The position numbers and the translations under genes were made by a program. Positions 7,082-17,300 of a DNA stretch of 64,000 bases are shown here, one piece after another (position 1 is the first letter of the stretch; every line of letters begins with the position of its first letter). The notes under the pieces were generated by a model. That model was not told the DNA's origin. It ran no database searches and was given only the letters and a program-made list of their open reading frames with translations. Origin of the DNA: Phycisphaerales bacterium. GTDB taxonomy: Bacteria > Planctomycetota > Phycisphaerae > Phycisphaerales > SM1A02. Where the stretch lies: positions 62,001 through 126,000 of the forward strand of contig JAQWMQ010000008.1 in NCBI GenBank assembly GCA_029246705.1. Direction: 5' to 3'.

Positions 7082-9746
7082 CGATTGCACGCGGATCGGC
7101 CCCCTGCTCGTCGAAGATGTCGATGATTCCCCGGCCATCCAGAACACCTTCTGGAATGGGAATGCTCGGCAGGTCGTCAGAGTCGTAGCTTCCCAGCTCA
7201 CAACCATCGAAGTAGACCACGCCACGGGACATCCCTGAAAGGTCGAGGGTCTTCACGCCGCTTCCGGAAGGAACATCCACGGAAGCCCTGCTCCAGGAGG
7301 GTCCGATCTCCTTCTTCGCCGCTGCGTTGCCTCCGAGCGGCGTGAACTCATGGACCAGACCATCGGGGATGGAGCAGGTGGAGAAGGCCATCGAACCATC
7401 CTTGAAACCGAACTCTTCGACCACTTCGTGGATCTTGAGGTTCTGGAGAATCTCCGAAGCAGCCTCTTCACAGTTCGGATCAGGCCTGAAGACGAGCTCG
7501 TTCTTCCCTGATTTCATCGGTTCGGTGGTTGCCGGGTCCAGCTTGAAGGAGCGCAGGCCATGATCTTCGGACCTGCCGAGAACGACGTCGTTCAGCAGCC
7601 ATGTCCCGCGAATGCGCAGGTCGTGGATGACCCTGAGCGTCGACTTCTTGCGATGAGTGAATGACCATGTGTGGGAGGCATTCGAGGACCGGTCCCCGGA
7701 AGACGCTTCCGGGATGAAGGACCTGCTTTCGAAGAGGTCGATCGGAGGTGCGTCCTTCGTGGACGAGGACTTGACGCCCTTGAACGGGACGAGGGACTCC
7801 ACGGATTCGTAGAGACCGCATCGCAACACCTGGTGATTACCTGATTCGGAGCCTCCAACCATTTCGGAAAGAACCGTCATGACGTTCTGGCCCGAATTGA
7901 ATTTCGTCTGTGCAAGGAAGTTCGCTTCGTCTGACGAATCCATTTCACAGACCTGCTTTCCGTTCAAGAAGACCACCAGGCGGTGCGGACCTTCGGGAAA
8001 GTGCAGGGTCTGTCTTGCGGTTGAAGTTGCGTTGAACCGGACTCGGTACCAGCCATAGCCCTTGCGAATACCGCATTCGACCAGAGAGGAGGGGCCGTTC
8101 AGGGTGGCGAAGCGGTCGCTCGACCCGTCTATGTCGTTCTGGAGCAGGGCCGTCGACCAGTCGAGCTTGGATTTCTTGCTGGTCTTCCGAGGTCCTCGGG
8201 GCGTGTCGAGGTTCTCGACCTGGCCGTCTGCATCGATCCGGATCAGTCCCTTGCACTTCGGATCCGCGGTGGGGTTGCCGTTCTCGTCGATGCCATTGGC
8301 ACCCAGATAAACGGCGGATCCGTCATCGACGACGCTGTTGGCCTGTTCCGGTGTGCAGAGAACGATCGTGAAGTCCTTGAACCTGGTAACCGCCGGCATG
8401 ACTGCCTTGGTTTTGGGAACGGTCATCTCGAATTCACTGCCATCGATTCCGAAACGTGCGACGGATCCGGCTTCACCGTAGGCAACGAGTATTCGCCGGT
8501 TCACCAGGTCCAGAATGGGGACGTTGGATTGGTCGAGGTGTCCGAAGCCACCGATATTCACGTCAGCAAGGCACCAGGATCCCTCCTTCATGAGGGTGGT
8601 GTGCACGGATCTGCCGTCCCTGAGGACGATTTGACGATCGGAACCATCCAGAGGGGCGGATCCACGAAGCAGGAAGATCATGCTTCCAGAGGTGCCTGAT
8701 CGCGCGATGATCGAACAGGGGCGAGTGCCGGGCATGGACACCGGCATGTCGAAAGAGGGGTCGAGATCGGCAAGCATGGAGCCGAAGCATCTGGTGAATC
8801 GAGCGGTGCGCATCGCATCAAGCGACTTCGCAACTCGATCTCCATTGGCGTCGATGATGGATCCCGGGACGATCGACGAGCTCTTGCCGCTGGAGGGCAG
8901 AGTGCTTCGATGAACGCCTGCGACCGCATCGTCGACGATGGGCATGCCGCCTGCGGCGAGTACTTCAAGCATCGCCTTGCCGAGCAGCTCGGGTCTTTCC
9001 GCGCCACCCGTGAGATTGACGATCCTCGGGGCTTCAGGCTGCACCGCATGAAGCTGGCGCGTGTTTGCAAAGAGGTTTGATTCATCAACACCGTCTATCC
9101 AGGTCTCGATGGTTCCCTCGACTTCCTGCCAGAAACCATTGGTGGTCAGCAGGGGGACGGTGACACCGAGTTCACGGATGAGATGGATCAACTCACCGAA
9201 GTAGGCACGAGCCCCGTCGTCGTTTCCACAGGACCACTCGTGTTCGACCTGAACCGCAAGGAGGGGTCCTGAAGAAGGTCCTTCGCCGCTCTCCGGGTTC
9301 GGCTGGCATGGCTCGATCTCGTTGAACAGGGCCGACCACCAGTGGGTCACGGCTTCGAGAAAACCGGGACTGGCCTCCCGGAGCAGCAGTGGCTGACCAT
9401 CCTTGTCCTTGACGTCGGCAAGCCAGCTCGGCATGCCACCTCCGCCGAAGGGAGAGCCGACGTTCGGCCCCACGCGAAGGATCACCCAGAGACCGGCGGC
9501 CGAGGCCGCCTCGAGAAAGGCGGCGACATCCTCTTCACCCTCGAAATCATGGTGGCCACGCCGGCTTTCATGCAGGGACCATGGCACACTGCTGACCACG
9601 GTGTTGAAACCAGCCGCCTGCATCGCCTGCAGTCGTGTCGCCCAGGAAGCCCGGTCGACCAGTGAATATTCGAACCTTCCACCCACGACGTGAACACGCC
9701 GATTACGGACGGAAAACCCTCTTCCATCAAATGAGACTGCAGTCAC
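7071..9746 (-). CDS. Glycoside hydrolase family 35-like protein, probably catalytically impaired
   Basis: A protein of about 891 residues with a GH35 beta-galactosidase TIM barrel at the N-terminus (GRFEYSLV, FNTVVSSVPWSLHE, DVAAFLEAA, LWVILRVGPNV, GGMPSWLAD) followed by beta-sandwich domains, typical of the family. The acid/base motif VENEYG appears as VEHEWS (about residue 170), so the Glu is kept but the preceding Asn is His. Where the nucleophile is expected (SEFxxGW-type) the sequence reads PRIVNLTGGAERP (about residue 242), with no Glu in place. No signal peptide is seen. I chose GTG at 9746, preceded by GAGGAG at a good distance; a GTG at 9776 lies upstream. It may bind rather than cleave galactosides, or use another mechanism. 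Confidence 0.82.
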   Translation of the reverse strand: MTAVSFDGRGFSVRNRRVHVVGGRFEYSLVDRASWATRLQAMQAAGFNTVVSSVPWSLHESRRGHHDFEGEEDVAAFLEAASAAGLWVILRVGPNVGSPFGGGGMPSWLADVKDKDGQPLLLREASPGFLEAVTHWWSALFNEIEPCQPNPESGEGPSSGPLLAVQVEHEWSCGNDDGARAYFGELIHLIRELGVTVPLLTTNGFWQEVEGTIETWIDGVDESNLFANTRQLHAVQPEAPRIVNLTGGAERPELLGKAMLEVLAAGGMPIVDDAVAGVHRSTLPSSGKSSSIVPGSIIDANGDRVAKSLDAMRTARFTRCFGSMLADLDPSFDMPVSMPGTRPCSIIARSGTSGSMIFLLRGSAPLDGSDRQIVLRDGRSVHTTLMKEGSWCLADVNIGGFGHLDQSNVPILDLVNRRILVAYGEAGSVARFGIDGSEFEMTVPKTKAVMPAVTRFKDFTIVLCTPEQANSVVDDGSAVYLGANGIDENGNPTADPKCKGLIRIDADGQVENLDTPRGPRKTSKKSKLDWSTALLQNDIDGSSDRFATLNGPSSLVECGIRKGYGWYRVRFNATSTARQTLHFPEGPHRLVVFLNGKQVCEMDSSDEANFLAQTKFNSGQNVMTVLSEMVGGSESGNHQVLRCGLYESVESLVPFKGVKSSSTKDAPPIDLFESRSFIPEASSGDRSSNASHTWSFTHRKKSTLRVIHDLRIRGTWLLNDVVLGRSEDHGLRSFKLDPATTEPMKSGKNELVFRPDPNCEEAASEILQNLKIHEVVEEFGFKDGSMAFSTCSIPDGLVHEFTPLGGNAAAKKEIGPSWSRASVDVPSGSGVKTLDLSGMSRGVVYFDGCELGSYDSDDLPSIPIPEGVLDGRGIIDIFDEQGADPRAIVIT

Positions 9747-9898
9747 GGTAATTCTCCTCGAAGCAAGGGTATGCACTCCAAATCAAGAAGCGACATTCTC
9801 AATCGTTTGAACGTTGCGAATCGCCCTTCAGTTCGCTTGAATCTGGGTAGGATGGTGAATTCGAACGGTTTTTACCCGCACTCATGGAGCAAAATGCC

Positions 9899-11704
9899 AT
9901 GAACGTACGTCTGATCGAGTCAATCTGCCTTGCCGGCATCCTTGCCTGTCTGGTGCTGTCGCTTGGTTGTGAGTCCGACAACCAGTGGGTGGACAGTCGA
10001 CTTAACCGGGTTCTGGATGCAAGCTCGGAGGATGTCGGTGGCAATTCCGATGTCCCTGAAACATCCGGCTGGATGAGTGGCTCGGGTACGGCATTTCCCA
10101 AGGACCGTCCGATCGACAACAAGCCACACACGGACAACCCCCCCGCCGCGGATCTCCAGTACCAGGCCCAGACCGAACTCGAGGAGGATGCCGACTCCAT
10201 CGTCCGGAGAATGCAGTCGATGGCCGTCGTCCCGGACGACGCGGAAGTCCTGACTCTTGAATCGTCGATCAAGTTCGCAACCCTCAACTCGCTGGACTAC
10301 ATCAGTGCGGAGGAGAATTACCTGATTGCGGGACTGGCTCTCCTGATCGAATCCCATCGATGGGAGCCCCGCTTCTTCAACAACTTCGTGATCGAGTCGG
10401 AACTGGGCGACTTCGTCGGACTCGACGGGCGGTTCGAGAATGCACTGACCGTGGTCAATGACTTCGGTGTCACGCAGAAACTGCCTTACGGTGGGCAGGT
10501 GTCGGCGAGCCTGCTGGTGGGAACCACGAACCTCCTCGATCAGTTCCTGATCGGTGACAACACCTTCGCCTCGACCGCGGATCTCGTGCTTGCCGGGGAC
10601 ATACCACTGCTGCGTGGTTCGGGTCTCGCTGCAAGAGAACCACTGATCCAGGCCAGAAGGAACCTCATCTACTCGGCGCGCAACTTCGAGGAGTTCAGAC
10701 GGAAGTTCTATCTCGATCTCGTCACTGCTTACCTGGATCTGGTCGTTCAACAGCAGTCGATCGACAATGCCCGGAGAAGTGTCGCGCAGTTCAAGCAGGT
10801 CGAATCCAGGTCGAGTGCACTCGTCTCATCAGGTCGACTCGAGCCCTTCCAGGCCGACCTTGCGAAGCAGGACACCCTGTTCGAGATCGACCGGCTCAGC
10901 GGGCTTCAGGAGTCCTACCAGCTTGCGGTGGATCGATTCAAGCTCCTGATCGGCATGAACACCGACCAGTCCGTGCTGATCGAGAGGGACATGATCGCCC
11001 TTGCTCCTCCGGAAGCGACCCCGGATGCAGCGGTCAAGGTCGCCCTTCAGTTCCGTCTCGATGTCCAGACCGCACGGGACCAGACCGAAGACCTGAGACG
11101 ACAGGTCGACATCGCCAAGAACGGATTGCTCGCCGATCTCAACCTCAACGGTTCGATGATCCTGCCCTTCGCCGACACCGGCAACAACATCGGGATCGAC
11201 ATGAGTCCCAATGACGTGTCGTTCACGGTTGGCGCGACCTTTTCTGCGCCACTGGACAGGGTCATAGAGAAGTACCAGTTGCGCCAGGCGCAGATCAGGC
11301 TCGAACAGGGCATACGTTCCTATCGCAACACGAGAGATCAGGTCGCCGTTGAAGTCAGGAGTCGGGTTCGCCAGATCGAGCGATCGCAGTTCTCCGTCTT
11401 GTTGCAGGAACGAAACGTCGAAATCGCGGAAAACCGACGCGCATCGATCGAAGCGGCGCCGGATCGTGCATCGACTCGAGACAGGACCGATGCGGTGAAC
11501 GCCCTCAGACGGGCCGAAGACCAGCGTGATCGAGCCGCCAGGGATCTCCAGGTGGCCATTCTCGAATTCCTGGCTGCAAGCGGGCGACTTCGAGTCGAGC
11601 CGGATGGAACGCTTCTTCCCATTCCAGGCATGAGGCTGCAGGAAGAGGATGAAGAGAAATCAGTGTCGGTGAATCCGGACCCCATCAAGCAGGCGAACTC
11701 CTGA
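9899..11704 (+). CDS. TolC-family outer-membrane efflux lipoprotein
   Basis: A 601-residue outer-membrane factor of tripartite efflux or type I secretion. The N-terminal helix ends in a lipobox (VLSLGC followed by ESD), so the mature protein is probably lipidated at that Cys. Two TolC-type repeats of long helices and strands can be traced, with FYLDLVTAYLDLVVQQQSIDNA in the first repeat region and a coiled-coil section near the C-terminus. Start: GGAG at 9886-9889 is correctly spaced for the ATG at 9899; an ATG at 9884 is possible. The HlyD-like adaptor follows after 180 bases, but no ABC or RND pump gene is present in this cluster, so the inner-membrane partner must be elsewhere. Confidence 0.88.
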   Translation: MNVRLIESICLAGILACLVLSLGCESDNQWVDSRLNRVLDASSEDVGGNSDVPETSGWMSGSGTAFPKDRPIDNKPHTDNPPAADLQYQAQTELEEDADSIVRRMQSMAVVPDDAEVLTLESSIKFATLNSLDYISAEENYLIAGLALLIESHRWEPRFFNNFVIESELGDFVGLDGRFENALTVVNDFGVTQKLPYGGQVSASLLVGTTNLLDQFLIGDNTFASTADLVLAGDIPLLRGSGLAAREPLIQARRNLIYSARNFEEFRRKFYLDLVTAYLDLVVQQQSIDNARRSVAQFKQVESRSSALVSSGRLEPFQADLAKQDTLFEIDRLSGLQESYQLAVDRFKLLIGMNTDQSVLIERDMIALAPPEATPDAAVKVALQFRLDVQTARDQTEDLRRQVDIAKNGLLADLNLNGSMILPFADTGNNIGIDMSPNDVSFTVGATFSAPLDRVIEKYQLRQAQIRLEQGIRSYRNTRDQVAVEVRSRVRQIERSQFSVLLQERNVEIAENRRASIEAAPDRASTRDRTDAVNALRRAEDQRDRAARDLQVAILEFLAASGRLRVEPDGTLLPIPGMRLQEEDEEKSVSVNPDPIKQANS

Positions 11705-11884
11705 TAGAGGGTTGTATTCGGTCTGAGAAGCGGTTCCGAAAGCCCGGGCATTCGATTGAGACCAGAAAACCCGCCATGCACGTCTCAGGCATGGCAGCAG
11801 GACATGAGCCCACCGGGAACATCGTTCCTGATTGGGATCGAAGCCGCTGAATCAGTACCCTGTATCTTCTGGCAAGGAGATCCC

Positions 11885-13639
11885 ATGTACAGCTCGTTCG
11901 ACATCAGACGTCCACTCCCCACCCGAGCCCGAGGGCTGACTGCCAGTGGCATTCTGGGAATCGTGATCCTGATCGCGATCCTCGTGGTTATGGGACTCAT
12001 ATGGATGGGTGCCGTCGAAACCGGGACAACCGACAGCAAGAACGATATTCACAACGTCGCTCGAGGTGACTTCATGATCTCGATCCCGGCGAGTGGGGAG
12101 CTCTCGGCGAACAAGCTGGTCGAGATACGCAACCCCCTCGAGACCCGGGGCATCATCATGGAGATCGTCGGGGAAGGCACCTCGGTGAAGAAGGGGGATG
12201 TTCTCGTCAGGTTCAACCAGGACGAGCTGGAACAGAGGATCAAGGATGACGAGGACAAGCTTGTCGACGCCCAGAACAAGTTGATCACCGAAGAACAGGC
12301 ACTGGCCATCGCGATGAGCACGATGAAGAGTGAGCTGGACAAGGCTAAACTCAACATCGAGATCGCGGAACTCGCCCTCAGAGCCTGGACCGAGGGTGAT
12401 CACATCAAGATGACGCAGACCCTCAACCTCGCGGTCGAGACGGCGAAGATCAACTCCGATCGGCTCACCAATCGCTTCGAGGAAGCCAAGGATCTCGTGG
12501 ACCAGGGTTTCATCAGCAGGGACGAATACGAACGGGACCGCATCTCGATGATCGAGTCCGCAGCGAAGGTCAAGCAGGCGACCCTCGACCTCGAGGTCTA
12601 TGCCAAATACACGAGCAAGCAGGACGAGAAGACCAAGCTGTCGGATGTCGACCAGACCATCGCCGAGAAGTCCCGCGTGGAACAGCGACACAAGGCCGAG
12701 ATGGTCACGCAACGTGCGGATGTTGCGACCGCCAAGAAGCGTGTCGAGAGCATGGAAGAACGGCTTGCAGACCTGAAGGAACAACTCGGGCTGTGCACGA
12801 TCATCGCACCGACCGATGGGTTGGTCGTCTACAAGACGAGCCTTTCATCCGGACGATGGGGCAGGAACGACGACAACCCCCCCAACGTCGGCACCGATGT
12901 CTCTCCCAATGAACTGGTGATCCTTCTTCCCGACACGAACCAGATGATTGCGAACGTGAAGGTGAGCGAGGCGCTCAGCGGCAGGATCCGCGAGGGTCAG
13001 GAGGCCGTGGTCTATTCCGAGGCACACCCGAACACCCCCATCAGAGGTACCGTCCAGACCGTGAGCGTCCTGGCTGAAAGCGGAGGATGGCGCGACCCCA
13101 ATCGTCGTGACTACACCGTACGGATCGTCCTTGACGTCGAGCCCGGAATGGAGCTGAAGCCATCGATGAGATGCCGCAGTGAGATCCAGCTCGGCAAGGT
13201 TGAAAACGCCATCTCGGTCCCGATCCAGTCGGTGTACAGGGCGGGAAGAATCGCCTTCGTCTACGTTCCTGATGATGATGGCTGGTCGCAACGCCAGGTG
13301 AAGCTCGGTCGTTCGAGTGAACTGGCCGTGGAAGTCATCGATGGCGTCGAAATCGGCGAGACCGTCCTGCTTCGAGAGCCAGACCCGATGGAGATCGTTT
13401 CTCGGATCAACATGGAAGACGACAAGGGCAAGCCCGGCAACTACATGCCAGGCGGAGGCCCACCCAAGGGAGCGGGAGGGAAGCCGGCCAACGCGGGAGG
13501 ATCCACCCCCCCGAAGAGCGGAAGACCACCGGCGAGCGTGACCCAGGGCAAGTCCGCAGCCACCGAGACCAAGCAGGATGAGGCGAACACCGAGACCAGC
13601 TCGCCTGAAACCTCGAAGACGCCCTCCGAAAAATCCTGA
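11885..13639 (+). CDS. HlyD/RND-type periplasmic adaptor (membrane fusion protein)
   Basis: A 584-residue membrane fusion protein: one N-terminal anchor (ILGIVILIAILVVMGLIWMG), a first lipoyl half (ISIPASGELSANKLVEIRNP), a long alpha-hairpin coiled coil (about residues 110-300), the second lipoyl half (LGLCTIIAPTDGLVVY), a beta-barrel region, and a Pro/Gly/Ser/Thr-rich C-terminal tail of about 75 residues that is probably disordered. The start ATG at 11885 has AAGGAG at 11875-11880; the open frame extends upstream but without a ribosome site. It pairs with the TolC-like gene before it. Transport substrate unknown; the tail is longer than usual for the family. Confidence 0.88.
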   Translation: MYSSFDIRRPLPTRARGLTASGILGIVILIAILVVMGLIWMGAVETGTTDSKNDIHNVARGDFMISIPASGELSANKLVEIRNPLETRGIIMEIVGEGTSVKKGDVLVRFNQDELEQRIKDDEDKLVDAQNKLITEEQALAIAMSTMKSELDKAKLNIEIAELALRAWTEGDHIKMTQTLNLAVETAKINSDRLTNRFEEAKDLVDQGFISRDEYERDRISMIESAAKVKQATLDLEVYAKYTSKQDEKTKLSDVDQTIAEKSRVEQRHKAEMVTQRADVATAKKRVESMEERLADLKEQLGLCTIIAPTDGLVVYKTSLSSGRWGRNDDNPPNVGTDVSPNELVILLPDTNQMIANVKVSEALSGRIREGQEAVVYSEAHPNTPIRGTVQTVSVLAESGGWRDPNRRDYTVRIVLDVEPGMELKPSMRCRSEIQLGKVENAISVPIQSVYRAGRIAFVYVPDDDGWSQRQVKLGRSSELAVEVIDGVEIGETVLLREPDPMEIVSRINMEDDKGKPGNYMPGGGPPKGAGGKPANAGGSTPPKSGRPPASVTQGKSAATETKQDEANTETSSPETSKTPSEKS

Positions 13640-13660
13640 TCAACTGATCAACTGATCAAC
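13637..13660. repeat. Three tandem copies of an 8-base unit
   Basis: TGATCAAC occurs three times in a row starting at the stop codon of the adaptor gene. Each unit holds the palindrome TGATCA. It lies just before the terminator, so it may be a slippage product or add stop codons in several frames. Confidence 0.6.
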
Positions 13661-13673
13661 AAAAACGACCCTT

Positions 13674-13694
13674 GCCGCCCGTGGGCAGGCTTTT
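13674..13694 (+). terminator. Rho-independent terminator after the adaptor gene
   Basis: GCCGCCC, a 2-base loop, then GGGCAGGC and TTTT (stem about 13674-13690, Ts to 13694). The stem has one mismatch or bulge. It ends the TolC-HlyD unit before the sigma factor gene. Confidence 0.6.
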
Positions 13695-13781
13695 CCATGG
13701 CTGGACCTATGATGAGTCGGTCCTTTTGTTCCACTTTGCTGTACTGACCGTGGACTGCCTTGTCTTGGAGGCCATCTACCT

Positions 13782-14345
13782 GTGGTGAGCGACGACTGCA
13801 CAGATCTCGCAGGGCACCGTGACGGCGACCCCAATGCATTTGGGCGCCTGTACGACCGACACGCCTCAGTGGTGTTGGCGCTTTGCGTGAGAAATGCTCC
13901 AAACCGTTCGCAAGCCGAGGGCGAGGATGCCCTGCAGGAAACCTTCACGAGGGCGTTTCGTATGTTGGATCGTGTCGAGGATTGCACCGGCTTCAGAGCA
14001 TGGCTCTACCGCATCGCGGGCTATGTCTGCTCGGAAAGCAGGCGCAGTGCAAAACGGCGAAGAAGTCACGAGCAAGGTGCTGCCAGGGAAGCAGCACAGC
14101 TACGGCTCGCGGGTTCCGATACCGAAGACACGCAGTTGAGAGGGGAACAGCTTCAACGTCTCGACAAGGCGATTGAACAGCTTCCCGAGAATGAACGTCT
14201 CGTGATACACCTCCAGTACCTCGACCCGAACCCAGTGGGAGCTGCACAACGTTCCCTCGGTCTTTCTCGAAGTGGCTACTACAAGACGCTTCAGAGAGCC
14301 CGAGAACGATTGAGCACGCTCATGTCGAAGGAGATGACCGCATGA
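13782..14345 (+). CDS. ECF-type RNA polymerase sigma factor
   Basis: A 187-residue sigma-70-family factor with region 2 (RLYDRHASVVLALCVRN, then DALQETFTRAF) and region 4 (LPENERLVIHLQYLD, then a helix-turn-helix in LGLSRSGYYKTLQRARERL), joined by a short linker; no region 3, as in ECF factors. It would direct RNA polymerase to a small regulon. Start GTG at 13782 with GGAGG at 13767-13771; GTG at 13785 is an alternative. The stop overlaps the start of the VIT-VWA gene (ATGA), so both are translated together, the usual arrangement for a sigma factor and its regulator. Confidence 0.88.
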   Translation: MVSDDCTDLAGHRDGDPNAFGRLYDRHASVVLALCVRNAPNRSQAEGEDALQETFTRAFRMLDRVEDCTGFRAWLYRIAGYVCSESRRSAKRRRSHEQGAAREAAQLRLAGSDTEDTQLRGEQLQRLDKAIEQLPENERLVIHLQYLDPNPVGAAQRSLGLSRSGYYKTLQRARERLSTLMSKEMTA

Positions 14346-17300
14346 ACGGCAAGGACCCCAGTGCAAGTCATGATGACCGGGATCTTCAGGAGCTCGACGA
14401 GCTGCTGAAGACATGGCATCAGGATGTCGATGATCGAGCCGGCAAGGCTCGTCAGCGAATCATGGCTGCAGTGAACACCGGTGCGGAAACCTCGGAACAA
14501 CGTTCGGTACTCAGGAGGATCTTCATGAACCGGTACCTGCCATACGCTGCGATCATCACTCTGGCGGCATTCGCCGCTCTCTATGCAATGCCCCAGATCA
14601 CGCCGAGGGCGATGGCCCAGGACGGGGTGGTCATGCTCCCCGACGGGGGAAGGCTGGATGCCTTCGACCTGGATGGAACCGAGATCGGTCCTTGTTCACT
14701 GAAACACACCGATGTCCAGGCCAGGGTGTCCGGGCATTTCATCAGGGTGGACGTGGAACAGATCTTCAACAACACCTACGAGGTGCCGATCGAGGCGGTC
14801 TATACCTTCCCCTTGTCACACCGGGGTGCGGTCGATCGAATGACCATGACCATTCGGTCTGGAAACGAGATCCGTTTCATAGAAGGTGAGATCGAAGAGC
14901 GTGGGCGTGCGCGTGAGATCTACGAACAGGCACGCGATGCGGGGTACGTGGCAAGCCTCCTCGAACAGGAGCGCCCGAACATCTTCACGCAATCGGTCGC
15001 GAACATCGAACCCGGCGCGGAGATCATCATCTCCATCAGCTACGTCGAGACGCTCGAATCCACCGACGGTACCTACAAGATCGCGTTCCCGACCGTCGTC
15101 GGACCTCGATACATCCCGGGATACCCCACCGATGGCATGAACCTGCCCGAGGGCTGCGAGGTTCGCCAGGGGATCGTCCTGCGTGGCCCCGCAACCGTCA
15201 AGATGCTCCCGAAGAACATGGCCAGCGGGAGAAACAATCCGCTCAACAAGCTCATGGATCCAGCCATCTTCACGGAGTTGGTCAAGACGGCAACCCCCAT
15301 CAATCCACCGGCATGGGCCTCTGAAGACGAGCTGCCCGAGATGGTCGGACCATTCGAGGTCGCCTATGCAAACGGTTCGAAGGAGCCGGGGATTCTCTTC
15401 ACGGACTACATCGGTGTGGTCGGTGAACGCTGGTTCTGCGGCGAACCCCCTGCCGCAGGCGAACCGTTCGCCGGCGACACCGACCAGGTCCCGGATGCCT
15501 CGCGCATCACACCGATGCCGGTCAAGCCCGGAACGCGTGCCGGACATGACATCTCGATAACGGTCGAGATCGATACCGGTGGAGTGGAGATCGCGACGGT
15601 CAAGTCACCGTTGCACGAGATCGTCGAAGTCGCACCCACCGGAGGCAAGGGAAGCAAGGGACGCAAGGTCTTCGAGCTTGCGTCCAAGGATGAGATTCCC
15701 AACCGCGACTTCATTCTCGAATGGACCCTCGCCAGCGGCGACATCCAGGAGAGCATTCTCACGCATGCGACGAAGGGTGGTGTCGCCTACCACCTGGATG
15801 GTCCCGAGGAAGGCACCACGATCACCGATGGCTACCTCGCCGTGATCCTGAATCCGCCCGACCGCGTCGAGGATGCAGACGTCCCCGCGCGAGAGCTGGT
15901 CTTCGTACTCGACACCTCGGGCTCGATGAGTGGTTTTCCGATCGAGAAGGCCAAGGCAGTCATGACGCGCGCAATCGACTCGATGCGTCCGGAAGACACG
16001 TTCAACCTCATCACCTTCGCGGGCAACACCAGCATTCTCTGGGAGCAACCAAGACCTGCAACCGCGGAGAACCGCAAGCTGGCCAACGACTTCATCAATT
16101 CACGCCGAGGTGGCGGCGGAACGGAGATGATGAAGGCGATCAATGCCGCCCTGGTCCAGACTCCCTCGAAGGACCGCACCCTGGGTGCCGCTGAGCTGGT
16201 GAATCTCCCGGCGGACGGACGTGAAGTCCGGGTTCTGCTTCCCTTCGGGGCATACGCCGAGCGACATCTCGAGGTGAACCCCGAGGTCCGTTTCGAGATC
16301 GAGACCAGCATCGCCATTCCGGCGCGACCGGAGTCGATGGGTGACGGACTCATCCACGCAGCACTGCCGATCCGGATCGATGGAACATGGTCCACCCGTG
16401 AAGGTCGACGTGTCCTCGTCGTGGAGAACGCCAGGTTCGTGGACGAGGATGCACAGAAGGCCGATCCGATGCGCATAGTCGTCTTCATGACCGATGGCTA
16501 CGTCGGAAATGATGATGCGATCCTCGCGTCGATTCGAAAGAACGCGGCAACCACGCGTGTCTTCAGCTTCGGCATCGGGAACAGCGTCAACCGATACCTG
16601 CTTGACGGCATGGCGGAAGCCGGGCGTGGTGCAGCCGAGTATGTCACGCTCGAGGGCGCGACCGCCGAGGAAGCCGTCGAACGCTTCGCACGGCGAATCC
16701 AGACACCGGTCCTCATCGATCTCTCGATGGAGACCGAAGGAATCGTTCTCGAGGACGTCCTTCCTTCAGGCAAGTACCTCCCCGATCTCTACGACGAAGA
16801 ACCGATCGTCATTCTCGCACGCTATCAGGTGCCCGGCGAGGGAACGATCACCCTTCGTGGACGTACCGGCAGCGGTCCCTGGAGTCGGACGATCGATGTG
16901 ACGCTCCCTGCCGAAGAGAGCGACAATGATGTGGTGGCGACCCTGTGGGCGCGCGAAATGGTCGACGATGTCCTCGCACCGCACCTCGAAGCGTTGCAGA
17001 TGGGACAGGTCGATACCAGCGTCAAGGACGAGGTCATCGCACTTGGCAAGACGTATTCGATCATGACACCGTTCACGAGTTTCGTCGCAGTCGAGAAGAC
17101 CCGCGTGATCTCCGATGGCAAGCCGATGCTGGTACGTGTGCCGATCGAGCTGCCCAGCGGAACCGATTGGGAGGGTTTCTTCGGCAATCCCGACGCTGAT
17201 CAGGTCGACATCAGGCTTGAAGCGATGCTCCTGGGAACGGAAGCGGATCTGGAAGCCGATGTCGCCTTGGCCGATGAGTCCGATGTGAACACCGAAAGTT

